A DNA stretch of 64,000 nt from Motacilla alba alba (Eukaryota; Chordata; Aves; Passeriformes; Motacillidae): positions 2,294,001 through 2,358,000 of the forward strand of contig NC_052033.1 in assembly GCF_015832195.1 (NCBI RefSeq), given 5' to 3'. The translations under genes and the position numbers were made by a program. A model generated the notes under the pieces. The model saw only the letters and a program-made list of their open reading frames with translations. It did not search any database and was not told the DNA's origin. Below are positions 24,301 to 39,300 of this stretch, piece by piece (position 1 is the stretch's first letter; the number at the start of each line of letters is the position of its first letter).

Positions 24301-27300
24301 ATTTTTACTCAGCACCCTCCCTGCCCAGCACTCAGGCCACACACTGCGTCCCTGATTTAAGGATGCTTTAGCTGCTTTGCTGTAATGTCACTGAGCCTCT
24401 CCAAGCTACTGAAACCAAGCCCTAAAGCAGAGACTGGGCTGGCAGGGACACCTACTTGCTGCTCCTGTTGTCTCATGGGTCCGGAAACGTTACGCTGAGC
24501 CTGTAACATCTGCTGCTGGATTTGTAAACGTTGGTACGCCTGTGGGGACAGGGACAGTCAGACACAGCACACACAGCAAGCTCAGCACGCTCCCTCCAAC
24601 TGCTCTGCTGCACCACAGCACAGAAAAGGCCAGCTCTGCAGTGCTCTGAAAACACTCCACCGAGCAACAGTAATAATCCTGTTGCAAAAGCATTTTAGAA
24701 TGTATTTATTTAAGTCCCACGTTCCTTTTTTAAAACAAAAAAACCTAATCAGTCCACATGGCAAAAAGTGGTCAATTAAGAGAGGAACCTACTTCTTTTC
24801 TGAAATAACTGTAACACAAAGCAAAATTAAAAGAGAAGTTTATGATGTTATACAAATAGGATAAATACTGATTGTTGGTTTTGATTTGGCCATTTTGAGT
24901 TCTACCAATGCTTTCTAGTTAAATCACTTGTGCTGCTTTATTCCTGAAAAAAATCCACAATTTTCAAGTAGCTGGCTTGGCAGCCACTTTTGCAAGGCAA
25001 GTTTCTCTGAAACAGTTTCTTTTTTTTCACAGGCAAGTTTCTTTGATGAATTCATAACATTTTGATGAATTCAAAATCCAAAGGAATTCTGTACAGGTAT
25101 TTTTCAAGTAGCTGGGCACTGTTCAATTATTATGAGAATAATGCTGTGCTCCTCAAAACTAGAGAAAATAATCAGAAATGAGTAATAGTATCAAACACTG
25201 AATAAAAGAGTTTGACTAGCACACTGAGATCAGCAACTGAACTAGTCTGTTATCTGTAATTTTATATTTAACCTTGGCCAATACTAAGTTCACAGTATCT
25301 CTTTTTAAATATTCTTAAAACCCAATTAAGTATTTTCATATGCAATAAAACTATGGATGTAAAATTTGCCAACATGGCAAAAGTACACAGAAGTAAGCAG
25401 TTCTTATCACATGACATGTTTCATATACACTCCATTAATTAAAGGAAATTCACCCTAAGCTGTATTTTTCAGTGATAGTGCAGAAGTTCTGTAGGTAACT
25501 CAGGTGAGCAGCACTGCCAGGACTTCTCTCGTTCTGTTGTGACACACGTGGCCAGTTTAATCTTTCCACTGACATGTAACACACAGGCCAGTGCTGTTGG
25601 AGAACACACTGTGTTCTTCATACCACTAGGAAGACAGCTGATTTTTAGTTCCACTTATCAGCTGTAAAGGATAATTATTCCACAAATGACTATTTATAAA
25701 GCCCGAGGCAAAAAAAAAAAGTGCTGTGTTTCTTTATAGAGAAACTTTACCAAAGAAATCAGCAGCTGATTGTTTTGAAGATCTGTCATGTCATTTAAAA
25801 ATTTAGTCATTCTCCTATTTTATCTTCGTGCCTTCAATTCTGATTTAGAGCTTATCTGCCATGTCTTTCAACTTACCAGCTGCAGCTGATAGAGCTGGTT
25901 CAACATCGTCATATGCTGAGGATTATTAATTGGCGAGGTTAACTGTGCAGGGCTGAGACCAATGTTTTTTGCTGCAAACTGCAAAAGCTGTGCTTGAACC
26001 TAAAGGAGAGAAGAGTGTTAAACATTGTACATTTACTTCTAACAGTGAGCAACTGCGTGAGCCATTAATAAGAGTCACATCAGCTGGAAAATGTTATTAT
26101 CACCATGAACTATCAAAAAAATTAGCAAGAGGCTCTAATACAATCATAATAACCATACTCAAGTGTTCATTTATAAAGAAAGAGATGAGAATAAATGCCT
26201 CAGAAACACCAGTGTGCAAAAAGGAGCACGAGAATGTGCTCTCAGAGGCAATTATATGACATGCATGGGAGAACACCTCAGCCATGCCACATCTTCCTGC
26301 CTAGGAAACAAACAAATAACACAGACACAGCCAGGCAGCAGCAGCTGCAAAGCCCCAGGAGCATGACAGAGCACACGGGAAGAGTTCCAGGGAAAGGGAG
26401 AACGTATGAGTGAGGTGTTGTCTGACCTGAGGGGATAGAAACTGAGGCACTTGAGCACGAAGACTAGGCTGGGATGAATTAAGAGGTTGCACTGGCGGTT
26501 GCTGCGGCTGTTGCATGGTCCTGGCTTGTGCTGCTCCGCTATTGCCAAACATACCCAGATTGCCACTCGGTATCTGCAGCAGGACAACAGTGACACGGGC
26601 ACTTAGTGACACCACTCGGCACAGAACCTGGGTGCTGCTTGTCTGTGCAGGCTTTATCCTTAGTGATTACGACAGGCACGAATCGAGAGACCAGCACACA
26701 CAAAGTTTAGAACTGGGCAGGGCAAAGATTGCCGTGTACCCAACATCCCAAGCCCCCAAAACTTAGTACAGCTGCCTGAACAAAAGGCAGCTGAAGATGC
26801 AGGACCCTAGAGGGTCACAAGACGAACAATCAAAAGTACTTGCCAAAAATGTTTGTATTTGTATAGCAAGGGACAGGAGAATGGAGGCAATAAACTCACA
26901 GTCACCCCATCCTCCAGCTGGCTAAGCAGTTTTTTTACTTAGTCATTTTACAAAGCTACTGATAATGGACATGCTATTAGCGGAGACTGCTTTGGGAAGA
27001 TGTGCTTAATGGGCTGTAAGTGCTGGACCAGTATTGCCTTAAGAAAACTGACTTTATAAGACTTTATTTTACATAATAAAGAGCCACAACAGAATGATGA
27101 CGTTTTTCTGTGTTGTTATTTCATATCTTTGCCGGGACTTCTGTTTGATGGCAAAAATAACCTTGTCATAATCAACAGTGCTTAATGGCTTCTCACTCTC
27201 ATGGTGGTTATCAGTTATTACCCCCTCCATCTCCTCTCCTTTTTTTTCCCTCTCAGCCTGTTCTACACAGGGGCCAAAACACCCCCTTAACTCAATGCTC

Positions 27301-30300
27301 TACCTGACCCAGGTGCTGGAAGCTCAGTTTCTTTCTTATCACCTGTTAAAACCATGAGATGCCTTGACACTTGGAGCAGGAATAAAAAAGCCCCATCACA
27401 TCACAGAATATTTGTAGCAGCCAGGAAAGATGAATTAGAGCAATCTCACTGCCTTACAGCCTGGGACAATTAGCAATGCCTCAAAAAAAGAGATTTGCCA
27501 TCAATGAAGGCAGAGCCACACCAGGGCTCAGGGGTGTAAATCCACAATGCTACAGTCTCTTCTGGATGGGTATGTGTCATCAGCAGCCTAATTACAACTA
27601 CACAGCTCTTTTATGTCCTGTAAGGTGAAACATCTACATAGCAGGCAGCTCCTCCTCTGATATTTCCCACAAACAAAGCTGTGGCACCTCCAGTTTAAAC
27701 CCATTTTTCCTGGGGAAGAGGCTGACAGGCACTAGCAGCTACTCCAAGAGAGCCAAATTCCCCTCGGGATCTCCCCCAACAGCCTTACCTGTCTAGAAGA
27801 ATTCAAGTTTTGCATGCCCAGCCCTGAGGCAATCCCGCCCAGGGTCTGATTAGGGAGTGCACTGTTTGAAAGGGGGAGCTTCAGGCTTGGTGAAGGCAAA
27901 AATGGTGAAGTAGTGGGCTCTTCCACTAGGCCGCCATCCTGATTGGAGAAAGAAAGGGTGAGCTGTGTGCGGCGCCAGGAGCCCACAGCAAAACCAGAGG
28001 CCCATGGAGACAAGAGAAGGGTGTGGATGAGTAAAAAGAGACACATAAAAAAAGGGATGAATAACAGGGAATGGAAAGCATGGAGTGAAGGGAGAAGAAA
28101 GAGAGAAACAGGATTAAGGTACTGTTTTTGGAAACTTTGTTGTACTTAATCCCCAAATGCACAATCACCCTTGCCCACCTTTCCAGAGGAAAGGAAGGAT
28201 TTTAGCAGCTGACTGCAGAGCTATCATGTGGCCATTGCCTCCTCCTCATTTAGGTTTCCTCCTCTCTTCTTCCCCAGACTGAAAGGTGGAAGGGGAGAGG
28301 CCCAGCACATTTCAGGGAAGCCCTCTGTCTGTCTGGAAAACTCCAGACATAACCCACCACTTGAACAAACCCAAAACTTGGGAAAGACCACTTCAGCTTA
28401 TTTGACAGCAGTCTAGATTTGGTTCCACATCATAGCTCTGCTCTTATAAGAGCATTTTTGCATTAATCCCCTTTCCTAACTGAGACACACAAGCCTCTCT
28501 GAATATTCACACAGTGCTGAGTTATTAATACCCCGCTCTGAAACATTACATTGCAAGGCAGCCAATGAACACAAACCATCAAGCCCAGCAATGACAATAT
28601 CAGCTGGGCAGCCTTCCTGACCATCCCCAGGAGGAGGCAGATTTCAGCAAGGCAGGAGGAGCCCTCTCTGCTAACTGGGCTGTGAGGAACCCCAGCTGAG
28701 CGTGGATCTGATGCACAGGAGGCAGCCCCCACGGGGGGCAAACAGCAAGGCAGAAAATACAATAAATTAGAGAACCCCCAGTCAAACAGGTAGATCTCTG
28801 CTCGTGTTTCAGTGGGGCACTGAGTTCTATCTCAAACTGTGCTTTGATGTCTGGGAAGCCTGGGGTAAGCATGATCAAATAACACTGTGTACAAAGCAGG
28901 GCTCCAAAAAACAGGCAGAGAGAAAAAGCTTTAATTTGCAATGTGCTGGGTTGGTGTTTCTCAGGCAGTATGATCACTGTAAGGAAAGGCTTTTTAAAGA
29001 GGTGAGGAGCTTTATTTCAACCAATAAATTCAATGCCTAAAAGACTGTGAGATACTGGTGAACCTCCTTTGTTGAAAAAGAAGCCCAGTCTGCTTACCAT
29101 ATACCCAAACAGATGACCCAATGCAGCAAGCATGCTCAGTGAATTACATGTTTTAAGTTAATCCTGAAAAATGCATTTTCTACAGCTCTCCTTTGATGCA
29201 AAGGAAAAGTTTCTTTACTATCAGGCAAAGTGACACTTGACATCCTATCTGACTATCCTGAGGGGGACACTGACATTTTCTAATGATATCCCCAAGGCCT
29301 TTCAGCTTGAGATATTTTACATTCTGCTGGACATCAGTCACACTCCACAAACAACTGCAGCTTGCATGACAGTAACAGGTTCAAGGATTTCTCTTTAGAT
29401 CACAGACACATGTTTACAATTCTACCCTGCCCCCTTCAAAGTGAAAATAATTTCAAGCTTGGTGCTCGCTCTCCCCTTCAGATGCCATTGTTCCCTATGA
29501 ACAGACCTGCTGACCATGAAAAACCCTCCCTCTGCCCCCCAAATTTATTCAAGTCTTGCCTTACTGCCATTATTTTTTCTCAATTTGGAAATAGGCAGTG
29601 CCAAGGACGGTGAAGGACAAGCCACACTGGAGACTCAGGCATTTCATTTCCAGACTCCTTCACAAGTGTGTTCCTTGGCAGAATTGCAGCAAGTGGCTTT
29701 GTGTGAGTTTATAACATTTCATCCATATTCACCTGGTTCTCTTTTATTTAATTTGAACTTGTTGCACCGTGCTGCACAAATCTGTGCCCTACAACTGAAT
29801 TAAAATCAATTCATTTAACAGGAAGTATTTTAGTTTGTCAAATTAAAGCACCCTTTAGCATTTTCAAGCCAGACTAGAGGACAGTTTCACTGCTGACAGT
29901 GGTTTCTGACCCATTATTTCTCAGGATCTTTTATGTAATAATTGTTTCCTGAAGAACAATCTTTTCTACCTAACCTTTCCTCTTCAGTGATTTTCTTACA
30001 AATTTATGTTACACTCCTTCCTCAGGCTACTCAATTAAAAACTGAATCATCACATTAATGCTTAATCCAGCACTGCTTTTAACTTTTTTGAAGGGACTTG
30101 GCACACCCACAAAATCCTACTGGTAGCAGTGTTTCCTACTACAGTTATGTAACACAAAGCACCACACTGGAGTCTTTTAGGATTTTGGGGAGTCTCTCAC
30201 AATAGTCTCACATATCAAATGTGACAGAATGCAAGTGGAATTACTCAAAGGTTTTCAGCCCTATGAGATATGGACAATTTAGCAGAGGATGCCCGGACAC

Positions 30301-33300
30301 TTTGGCAGTCACCTGCCAACAACTGCCACTTCATGAATCAAAATGTCTCAACAGGCAGATGAGAGGCTGATGAATCTGCCAGAGGTCTTTGTATAAAGTC
30401 AGTTACAGAAGTAGCTGGCAGAAAATACACACTGACTTCTTAAAAAAAAAGATTGAAATAAAAAATAAAAAATCCTTTCCTAAAAGAGGAAGATAAAGTA
30501 ATATAAAATCTCATCTAAAATAAAGTTATCTTCAAATCAAACAGGAATTAGGCATAAGAAACCTGGAGGAAATCCAATGCTCATCATACAAGGGGTGATG
30601 AAAATGGATTCAGTCATTGGATCACAGGTGGCAGAGATGGAGCAAAGAAGAATTGAGAAGAAAACTTTAAAATCCTAGTGATCATTATCTAATTGTGACA
30701 TCTAAAAATGTTTCTCCATATTAACACAATATTCTCCTTATTGTCCCTAAGATGAAAACCAATCACAGTCCTCAGAGATTACTGAGCTCAGAATGTGAAG
30801 GATGAGGCTGAAAAAACCCAACAAACACTATGTTCAAATCAGAAACAAGGAACAGGTAGGTCTAGTCAGAAGATTTTGGGAAGAACAGGATTGCAGCTAA
30901 GAGGCACCAAGGCTTGCAGACCTGGATTTTGCAGAGGAGCTGATCACTGACTATGAGGGTAGGGGAAAAGGACATTTCATTTGCAAGGTGAAAATTTCAG
31001 AGTCTCAAGTCAAATTCTATACTCGAAAAAAAGATCCCTTCTCTAGGCTTACTTCTGGTATTTTAAGGATGTTTCCAGGAAAATCTGACATGCTTTTCTT
31101 ACAAATCTGATGGCTCCAGAAGGCACCAGGTAACATCTTCAGGCACACATGACACCTGAGGATAGCATGCCTGCCACCAAGTGTGACATAATGTGGTTGA
31201 GATCACGTATCAGGGCTGCATCTTTATTCCCTCAAGGCCACTGGATATTCTCCCTTGACCTTTCATGGTGCTACAGGTCAAGATAACATCGTGAGAAATA
31301 ATAAATTAACAAAGCACTGAGTGCTGGAGATTGACTCAGTGTGACACAGAATAAAGAGCACTTGCAGCAAGCACAGAAAGCAAACACTCAAAGGTGATGC
31401 TGAATTGCACAGACCCCTCCTGATGCAGAGAGAACAGGGAGTTCACTGGGTCCAGAAGCAAATGTCAGGGTTGGAAATCTTCCCTCCTCAAATGTATGAA
31501 GTTAAAAAAATATTAAGTGCTGGCTTTAGCTGTTTGGAGAAAAATGATGGTGTCTCAATACAGGTGAGCTGAGAGTGGTAACAATGAGCACACCACCCCA
31601 AACTACAACTTGATGAAGAGGAACCTCGCAGAACTTACTGAAGACTCAGCAAAGCCAACAAAAGGATGATGACTTGATAAAGCAGTAAGTAAAACAGGGA
31701 ATGCTGGCTGGAGTGCTCTGTCCAGCTGTGTGGAGAGCTTGTTCCTCACCAAGGATGACCTAAGCAGAAACAAGACAGCTCCAGACTCATGCCCTGAAAC
31801 AGTACCTCAAAGGGCAAAAAGGTTTTGGAGGAATTGCTTAACTAGCATGAGCTGTAAATCTGGAAATAATTTCTTTGGAGGAATAAAAACTCTGTGTTCT
31901 TAGAGTAGAAACTATATTTATTTAATTCACTTAGCAAGTTGCTCAACACTGTGATAGCTAACAAATACAGTGTGGGATTATTTCCTTTGTTAGAGCCAAG
32001 TCACTGTGACAGATTATGCCTAGACTGATAGATTTTACTTACTGTATGAATATTAATGATTTTAGTACTCTCTTCTCAATAGTTGTGTTTAACATATGTT
32101 TCCAGAATTATGCATCATGCTGCACATAATGCACCTCTCTCTCTGGCAAGAATTTTACTGCTGAAGATATTGTTATCCAAGAAAAGGAAAGGCTAACTGG
32201 CATGCATGCATCTTTTGTGGCCTTCAATTAACACAGTCATTAAAGTCTGCCATGGCAAAGAATGAGCTACATATGAGTGGATTTCATTACTGCCTCACAC
32301 CCTGTACACAGCTCATGGCAAATGGATCGGTTTCAGCACAGTTGGTCTAAAGCACTGATTGCTGTGGTCAGAATCCTTCACCACCCATATGTATGACCCT
32401 TCAAATGACCTGTGAAATACAGAATGACATCTGAGATTCTTCTTTACTTATCAATAATTTTCAGGAGGATTCTTAGGTGATTTGGTAAGTTTCTGCAGGA
32501 TTTCTGTCAAGGCTGTAAATCTCATTTCCTGCTGAAGATCTGGCTGCCCTTTTCCATATACTCTTTTCTTTAGACACTTTGAATCCTGGTCATCACAAAC
32601 TTCTGGAGCCTTTTCCTCAGTTATTAAATAGTGCTGGAAGATTTGTCACATGTGATCACAGAAAGGGAAGCTCATTGCAGAATCTATTTATGACCGTGCA
32701 TGTCTGCTTTGAGACTTAAAAAAATACCTGAACTCCTCTTTGTATTTAAGTACTGAACTCTCACTGAAATTTCTAAGAAGCCTAAAACTGAAAGAAGAGA
32801 AATTAAGAGCCTAATTCTTGGAAGGTTGTGGCCTTGGTCCTGCCTGATTGTGAATTTGGGCAAGGGTCACTGACTGCACTCTCACAGAGTGACAAGATTC
32901 CTATGGTAAATTTTTTTGCTCTTTTTTTTTTCCATTTCTAGTTCCACCGTGTTATTGATTCCTTAGCAAGTTTTCAAATGTAAAACTGGGGATGATCATT
33001 CTTTATTTCTACGTGAGAATCACACCATTGCTCCTTTCCACGAGGACTGAATTCCCCGCAATGCTGAAACAATACAAGAAAAGGAACAAAGCCACATCCA
33101 TCGCATTTCCTTCTACGCTTTCCAAGCAGACAGTGAGAATCAGCAGCATTTCTACACTGTGCACACTCTGAGCTGGGCACCACGTTCCTGTTGCTGGACT
33201 TACCTTGTCAAGGAAGGTGGGGCGGTCCATGGAAGACTCTTTGGAGATTGGTGGTGGGCGGCAGCCAAGGGGTTTGGTGACCATTCCATTATAGTCGGTC

Positions 33301-36300
33301 ACTCCCATTCCACGCTTGTCCATTTCCACCTTCTTTTCCAGCAGAGCACCTGCACAGAAAAGGGAAATATATTGGAAAAGGTGAGGAAGAGGGAGTAAAG
33401 TTGCCAACAGCAGCTCAGAGAAATTCATTTTGCTTACAAAAGCAAGGTAAGAAAATAAATATTATCCAATTGGTCTGAGTATAATCAAATGCTAATAATC
33501 ATGCAGGGTTCCAGTGTTGCTTAAAGACAGAAAAGTTACTTACACAGATACTTACTCATGGCCTGATCAAGATTCATACTGTTGCTCTTCAAGGCCTCTT
33601 CCGCTGGCTCTCTCTGTCAAAAACAGGAATTATGTTAAGAGGAAAAGTAATCACGTTCATGTGATTTCAAAGTAACCAAGAAAACAGACACATCTCTTAA
33701 ATACTGGGCTTAATGTTTACTCAGCAGCCTAAATAATGTCTGTGTGTGTTTTTTTCTGCTTTCAGCAATTCCCACAATTCAGGTACTTCACTTTGTCAAG
33801 GAAGTAGTGGCTCTACAAGGTGAAACACATTGTTCTGTTTAAACATCTTCCTGTTTTCCATGAACAACTCAAGTATCACAATGATACGACTTTCTCTAAG
33901 AAACAACTCAGGTATACTCTCATTTCACCTGTTTAATGAAAAAAGAGGAAAGGGAGGGGATTATTACTGCACTTCAAAGTAATACCTGCTGTTATAAAAC
34001 TATGAACTTTAAAATATTATCCCAGTTCATCTCCGAGCATTCTATAGGTTTAGAGCAGATTTCTGAAATCACAGCATGTGTTTAAATGCAGGTCAGAGCT
34101 ACTTCCTGGCCTGGAGACTGAAGATCTTGGTGCAGCTACAGTCTGAAACAGCCACAGTCAGAAGTACAAGCTAAAAGCTAAGGCACAGTGTGCTGGCTGA
34201 GCACTACTCACAGGGAAGCCCATGTCTGTGAGCTGTTTTATCAGACGGTTCATGATCCAGGCCTCATCCTGCTTGCTAGGTGTCTTCATGCCCTTAGTAA
34301 ATAAATGGGAGATTCCATTAATGGGCTGGTTGCCACGTTCATTGTAGTGAGATGTACATAAAAGAAATGGTAAGTGGTTTTTATTAATAGCACATGCTAC
34401 TGAAAGATGTATTAGTACATTAATTCAGAAAGTATTGAAGAACCCTCCGAGCAACGCGACTACGATTCTCTTCCCCCAAAAGTGTAAAAATTTATCTCAG
34501 CTGAATAGGTGTTCAGTGTACTATTTAGTATTTGATTTGCTGGCCACTGAATTAAAGCCACCTTTGAATTTACGGATTTCATTTTAATCCTTGGCAGAAA
34601 AAGATAACGAAATAAAGCTGAAATAGTACAACACTTCCTGAAAAACATTCCCAAAAACAAGTTTGCAACCTTGAAGTTAAGAATGTTACTCAGTGTATTT
34701 TCTTAAAAACAAACAAGAGCGTCTAGATAAACACCTTTAAAAGATCTTTGTGCAGCTTGTCTATCACAATATCCTTAAGAAGTCTCTTCCTTTCAGTTCT
34801 CCAGAAAGTACCAAGGGACAAGCGCGGATTTGTTTTGGGCTGTGGACAGTACAAGAAACAACCATACTTGATCAAATCACCGGCCTAACTGTTGGCTAAT
34901 GGATTAACAAACAAAGTGGCTAAATGCATTCCCAATTCCTTTAAGTTACAGCCTGGCCTTGTCCTGAAATAAAGACTGTGCAATGGAAAATTTCCTCATA
35001 CAATTGTCTCTACGTTCTCGGTTGAGTGCAGCATTAAAACAAGTTCACTTTGTTCTCACACACACACACACACCGTCCTCACAAACAGAAAACAGCTTTT
35101 TGTGTTAAACAGCTCCATCACAAACTACTGTTTGCTTTTCCACCACCATGGGAAGTGTCTGAAAGCCCCCTTAACACCTTCTCTTTCAGTTAATACATTA
35201 TCATTTCTTTAGAATACATGGAAGCTTACAAAACTTAGAGAAAACAAAGGCAACAACAACAAAACTCCCGAAGCATCTGGCATGCCTAAACTCAGAGATC
35301 TCCCATTTTCCCCTGGAAACAAGGTAGGCTGTACTTGAACCACTGTAGTGGCAAGCTGTGCTTGTGTTCAGGTGTCAGAGGTTTAATTTCAGGTGTAATG
35401 CACCAGCAAATTTGTGACAACTTATTCTACAAACGTTACACTAATTCCACTCTTGCTGGAGAGTGTCTTTATTTCTGTCTTACCTTTTGAAGTCCTTTCT
35501 TCGGGGCATTCCCCCAGGAATTACAGGAGGAGCTGCTCTCTTGTGAAGCAGTATTATTCCACATATCTCCTTCTTCATCTTCCCACTGACTAGTACTGAG
35601 ATTCACATCATCCCCACCACTGCCCCAGCCTTCTTGCATAGATTTTGAAGCTGGAGAGAAAGTGGCAGAAGAAAAATCTTATTCAGTTTCCTGCAAATTT
35701 TACAGAAATAGCCTTTTGTGCCATATCCAGTGTGCTAATGTGAGTATTTTCAAGAGATAAAGAGGTTCATCAAATAGCTTAATTGGCATTAAAATGATAA
35801 GAATGTCTTCTTTGAAGTTAGTAAAAAAAAGGGAAGTTCTCTAAATACTCAGAGAAGAAAACATCCAGCAATTTTCAAGTCCTGCTTTTCCCAGAACCAG
35901 TAAGATCTGTAGTCATGGCCACTCCACTCTCCCAGGAACAGGGAACCAAACTATGAGCACACATTTGTTAAGTGCTATTTTGCTTTCAATGAATCTCACC
36001 GTTTTATCTACCACATTCTTCCATGAACAAACCAAATTTCAAAGTCATTCATGCTCAGACACTCATTCCCATCTTGAAGAATGGAATCTGAAAGGAGCTT
36101 GTGGGCTGCAGGGAACGCTTCAAATTCAGTGATGAGGTTGTGTCACCTCAGTCTGTTTTATTCTGTTTACTCTCTTTAAAGCTGGGATTACTCATCTTAA
36201 GAGCTCTCACTCCCCCTTTTATGTTTTCTGGGATTTCTAACTTCGTCTCACTATGGTATTTTGCAGGAGTGAATCTCTAGGCAACCTCCACAGCCAAGAG

Positions 36301-39300
36301 GAGAGTCTAAAGCAATCACAGTGGCCCTCAGGACATTCAGAGATGGAGGATATTTATCAAATACCACGAGTTAGGAATCACGAAGCAGGAAGTAGTTCAG
36401 GATGTTCCTGAACCTGGCAACAGTTTTAATGGCTGAAGAAAACACCCACTCACTCAGTTTAACCCAACATGATTTTGTCATGATTAGTGGTTCTCAGGTG
36501 TTGCTTTTCCTATCAGAATCAATTCTATCTTGACTGTTCTCCACTGCTTCTCATCCCAACACAGGTTTAAGGAGGAAGTTTTTCACAGAGAGTGGTCAAA
36601 CACTGGAATCATCTGCCCAGGGAGGTGGTGGAGTCACCATCCCTGGATGTGTTTAAAAAAGCCTGGATGTGGCACTGGGTGCCATGATCTAGTTGAGGTG
36701 TTAGAACATGGGTTGGACTTGATGATCTTAAAGGTCTCTTCCAACCTAGAAATTCTGTGATTCTGTGTGATTCTGTTTCCTTTAGCCTCCAAGGGTTTCA
36801 GTCCTAGTCACGTTCTTCTGCAGGTTCACAGTTTCCTGCACCTCTGCCCTGCTGCTTTTCAAACACACAGAACTACTCTCCTTTAAATTTCCAGAGGGAT
36901 GCACTATATTCATATTTTTGAATTAACTGGGTATTTGGATTAGCGTGGCCTTGTGACAGCTAACACAGTTTGGAGAATGAAATCACAAAGGCCACCTGTG
37001 ACTGAAACACACAGAAAGGCAGAAGAGGCAGAAGCAAACTCCTGTGACTGAAACACAGAAAATGGCAGGAGCAAACCCCCTCCCCTGCCAGGACAGTGGC
37101 AGCCCTGTGTGTACCTGGTTTGCACAGTGCTGGGGCAGCAGCTGGAGCGTTTGTTCTTCCATAGGTCCCTGCTGGCTCGGCAGGATTCTCTCCCCACCCG
37201 GTCCCACTGCTGGGGGGCTTCCCCCAGGCCGAAGTGCCATTATCAACTGCAGCAGAAGGGGAGGAGGGCTCTCCCCAGGAAGCTTCGCTCTTGGTGTGGA
37301 CAGCAGGCATCTCTCCCCAGCCTGCTGGAGCAAGGCAAGGAGAAGAGTGATGAGAGGAAAGGCTTCTTCATCAAATCATTCCAAAAAACTTTCAATTTTG
37401 CTCATGAGTTTCTCTGGAAAGAGCACGAACCAATAAGTACATACAGTGATTGTAGCTAAGTGTGTTTAAAAAAAATGCCTTAAATTTGGTCTCAAGAGTA
37501 TTTTCTTAATTCAGTACTAATGCCAAACAAAGAAAGAGGTTTTTCTCCACAGCCAGGAGCAACCAGGCTGCCAAGTGAGCACCACAGTGGTCCCAAGGAA
37601 CAGCTGCTCCCACCTGCCCAGGGCCAGCATTCCAGAGACCAGGACTCCAGTCTGAGTTGGGCCTTGCTTCACTGAAAGATCTTAACCTATTTTAATTCCT
37701 TTTCACTGTTTACAAACTATAAAATCTCTTTTCTCATGCCCTGGCAGTAAGATGCTGTTTGATTGTTCCCACTTTGAGTGAAGATTATCTGTGCTAAATG
37801 TATTCCTTAAAGCTTTTATTACAGCTCATGGTTACCTACCTATCCCTCATCACTGACCCTCTACATGATAATAAATATTATTTTAAGGGGAATTAATCAA
37901 GACTGCAATTAGGATCCGTAATCAAACCATGGGGAATGGCAGGTAGAAGCCATTGTTTTCCTCCAGAGCATTACATGAACTCGCTGGAAGACGTAAGCTA
38001 CTCCAAAGAAACAGCCTTAGTCTGCCTGGGCTTGAATGTAATGCTCTTAAATCCATCTGACAGGATTTGAGCCCTGCAGCTGAACGTGGCAGCAACAGCC
38101 ACAGGGCTCCTGAGCCTACAGAGCAACCTGACCAACACAGCCAAAGGGTAAACTGAATTTACAGCCATCGTTACCAGAGTTTTTCTGGAGAGAGGACTTG
38201 GATCAAAGATGGAGTTCAAGGTGCTTTGTAAACAAGCACAAAGAGAGGCACAACAAGCAAGAAAACAAAATTCTTCCAGACACCTGACACTAACCTATTT
38301 TTCTACAATTGTAAAAAAAATTACATCCCATTACATGACAGCTGAGATCTTCACAAATATTGTAGAATTCGGTCTGCTTAAAACTTCCACTGGTAATTAG
38401 GCTGCTAAATCAGGAACTTGTTCTCTTTTCATTGGAGATGAATATTATTATTTTCTAAGTGAATGACCAGATGCTGCTTTGTCACAGCATTATTTCCTTT
38501 TTTTGCTCCACAACGGTATCTGTAAAAATACTCTGGAAAGGTTTCAAAAAGCAGGAACAACATTTTCTCCACAAATTGACACCCAGAACAGGTAGGCAAT
38601 GGCAAGGAAATCCACTGGAAAAACCAAACAAGAAGGGTTCACTGAGCAACAAGTCCTTGCAGAACTCACTGAATTCCAGAGAATCAGCAGCATCCACTGC
38701 CAGTAACAACTCAAACATTGCCTGGCAGAGAAAACAATCAAAGAGATGGGCCCAGAGCTGTGCACTGCTCCTGTGGTCCTGCATTGTATATTTATTTTAG
38801 GCTCTATTCCTTACAGGCACTGCAGCTCTCTCAGACACTGATGCAAGTGCAGGAGGCACAGAGAGTGTCAAACTCCTCACTGGTGTGCTGCAGCTTCAGA
38901 AAACTCCTCTACCAGCAAGAGGCACTGAATTTAATTTAAAGCAAGCTCCTGAGACAACCCAAAATGGCACAGTTTCATTCAAGCTATTTCCATTTGAAAC
39001 AAATTACCATGGTTTAGGCTCGATCGATGTACCTTACATTTCTGGTTATTTTAAGGTGTGTAAAGAAGATAAACTGGCAGATCCACAGATGTACCTAAAT
39101 GAACCTGTACTTAACGTGACAGCTTCCTTGGTGGTGCACCTGAAATGCTTATTTCAAGGTTCCTGCTTGTATTTTCTAGCCAGCTTTATTTAAGGGAGGT
39201 TTTATTTGAGTTTCTGCCTCACTACTCAGGAGGCAACTGGCAGACAACTGTGTGTATTAAATCATATTGGCAGCTGAAAAAGATTAATTGCAGGCAAATG

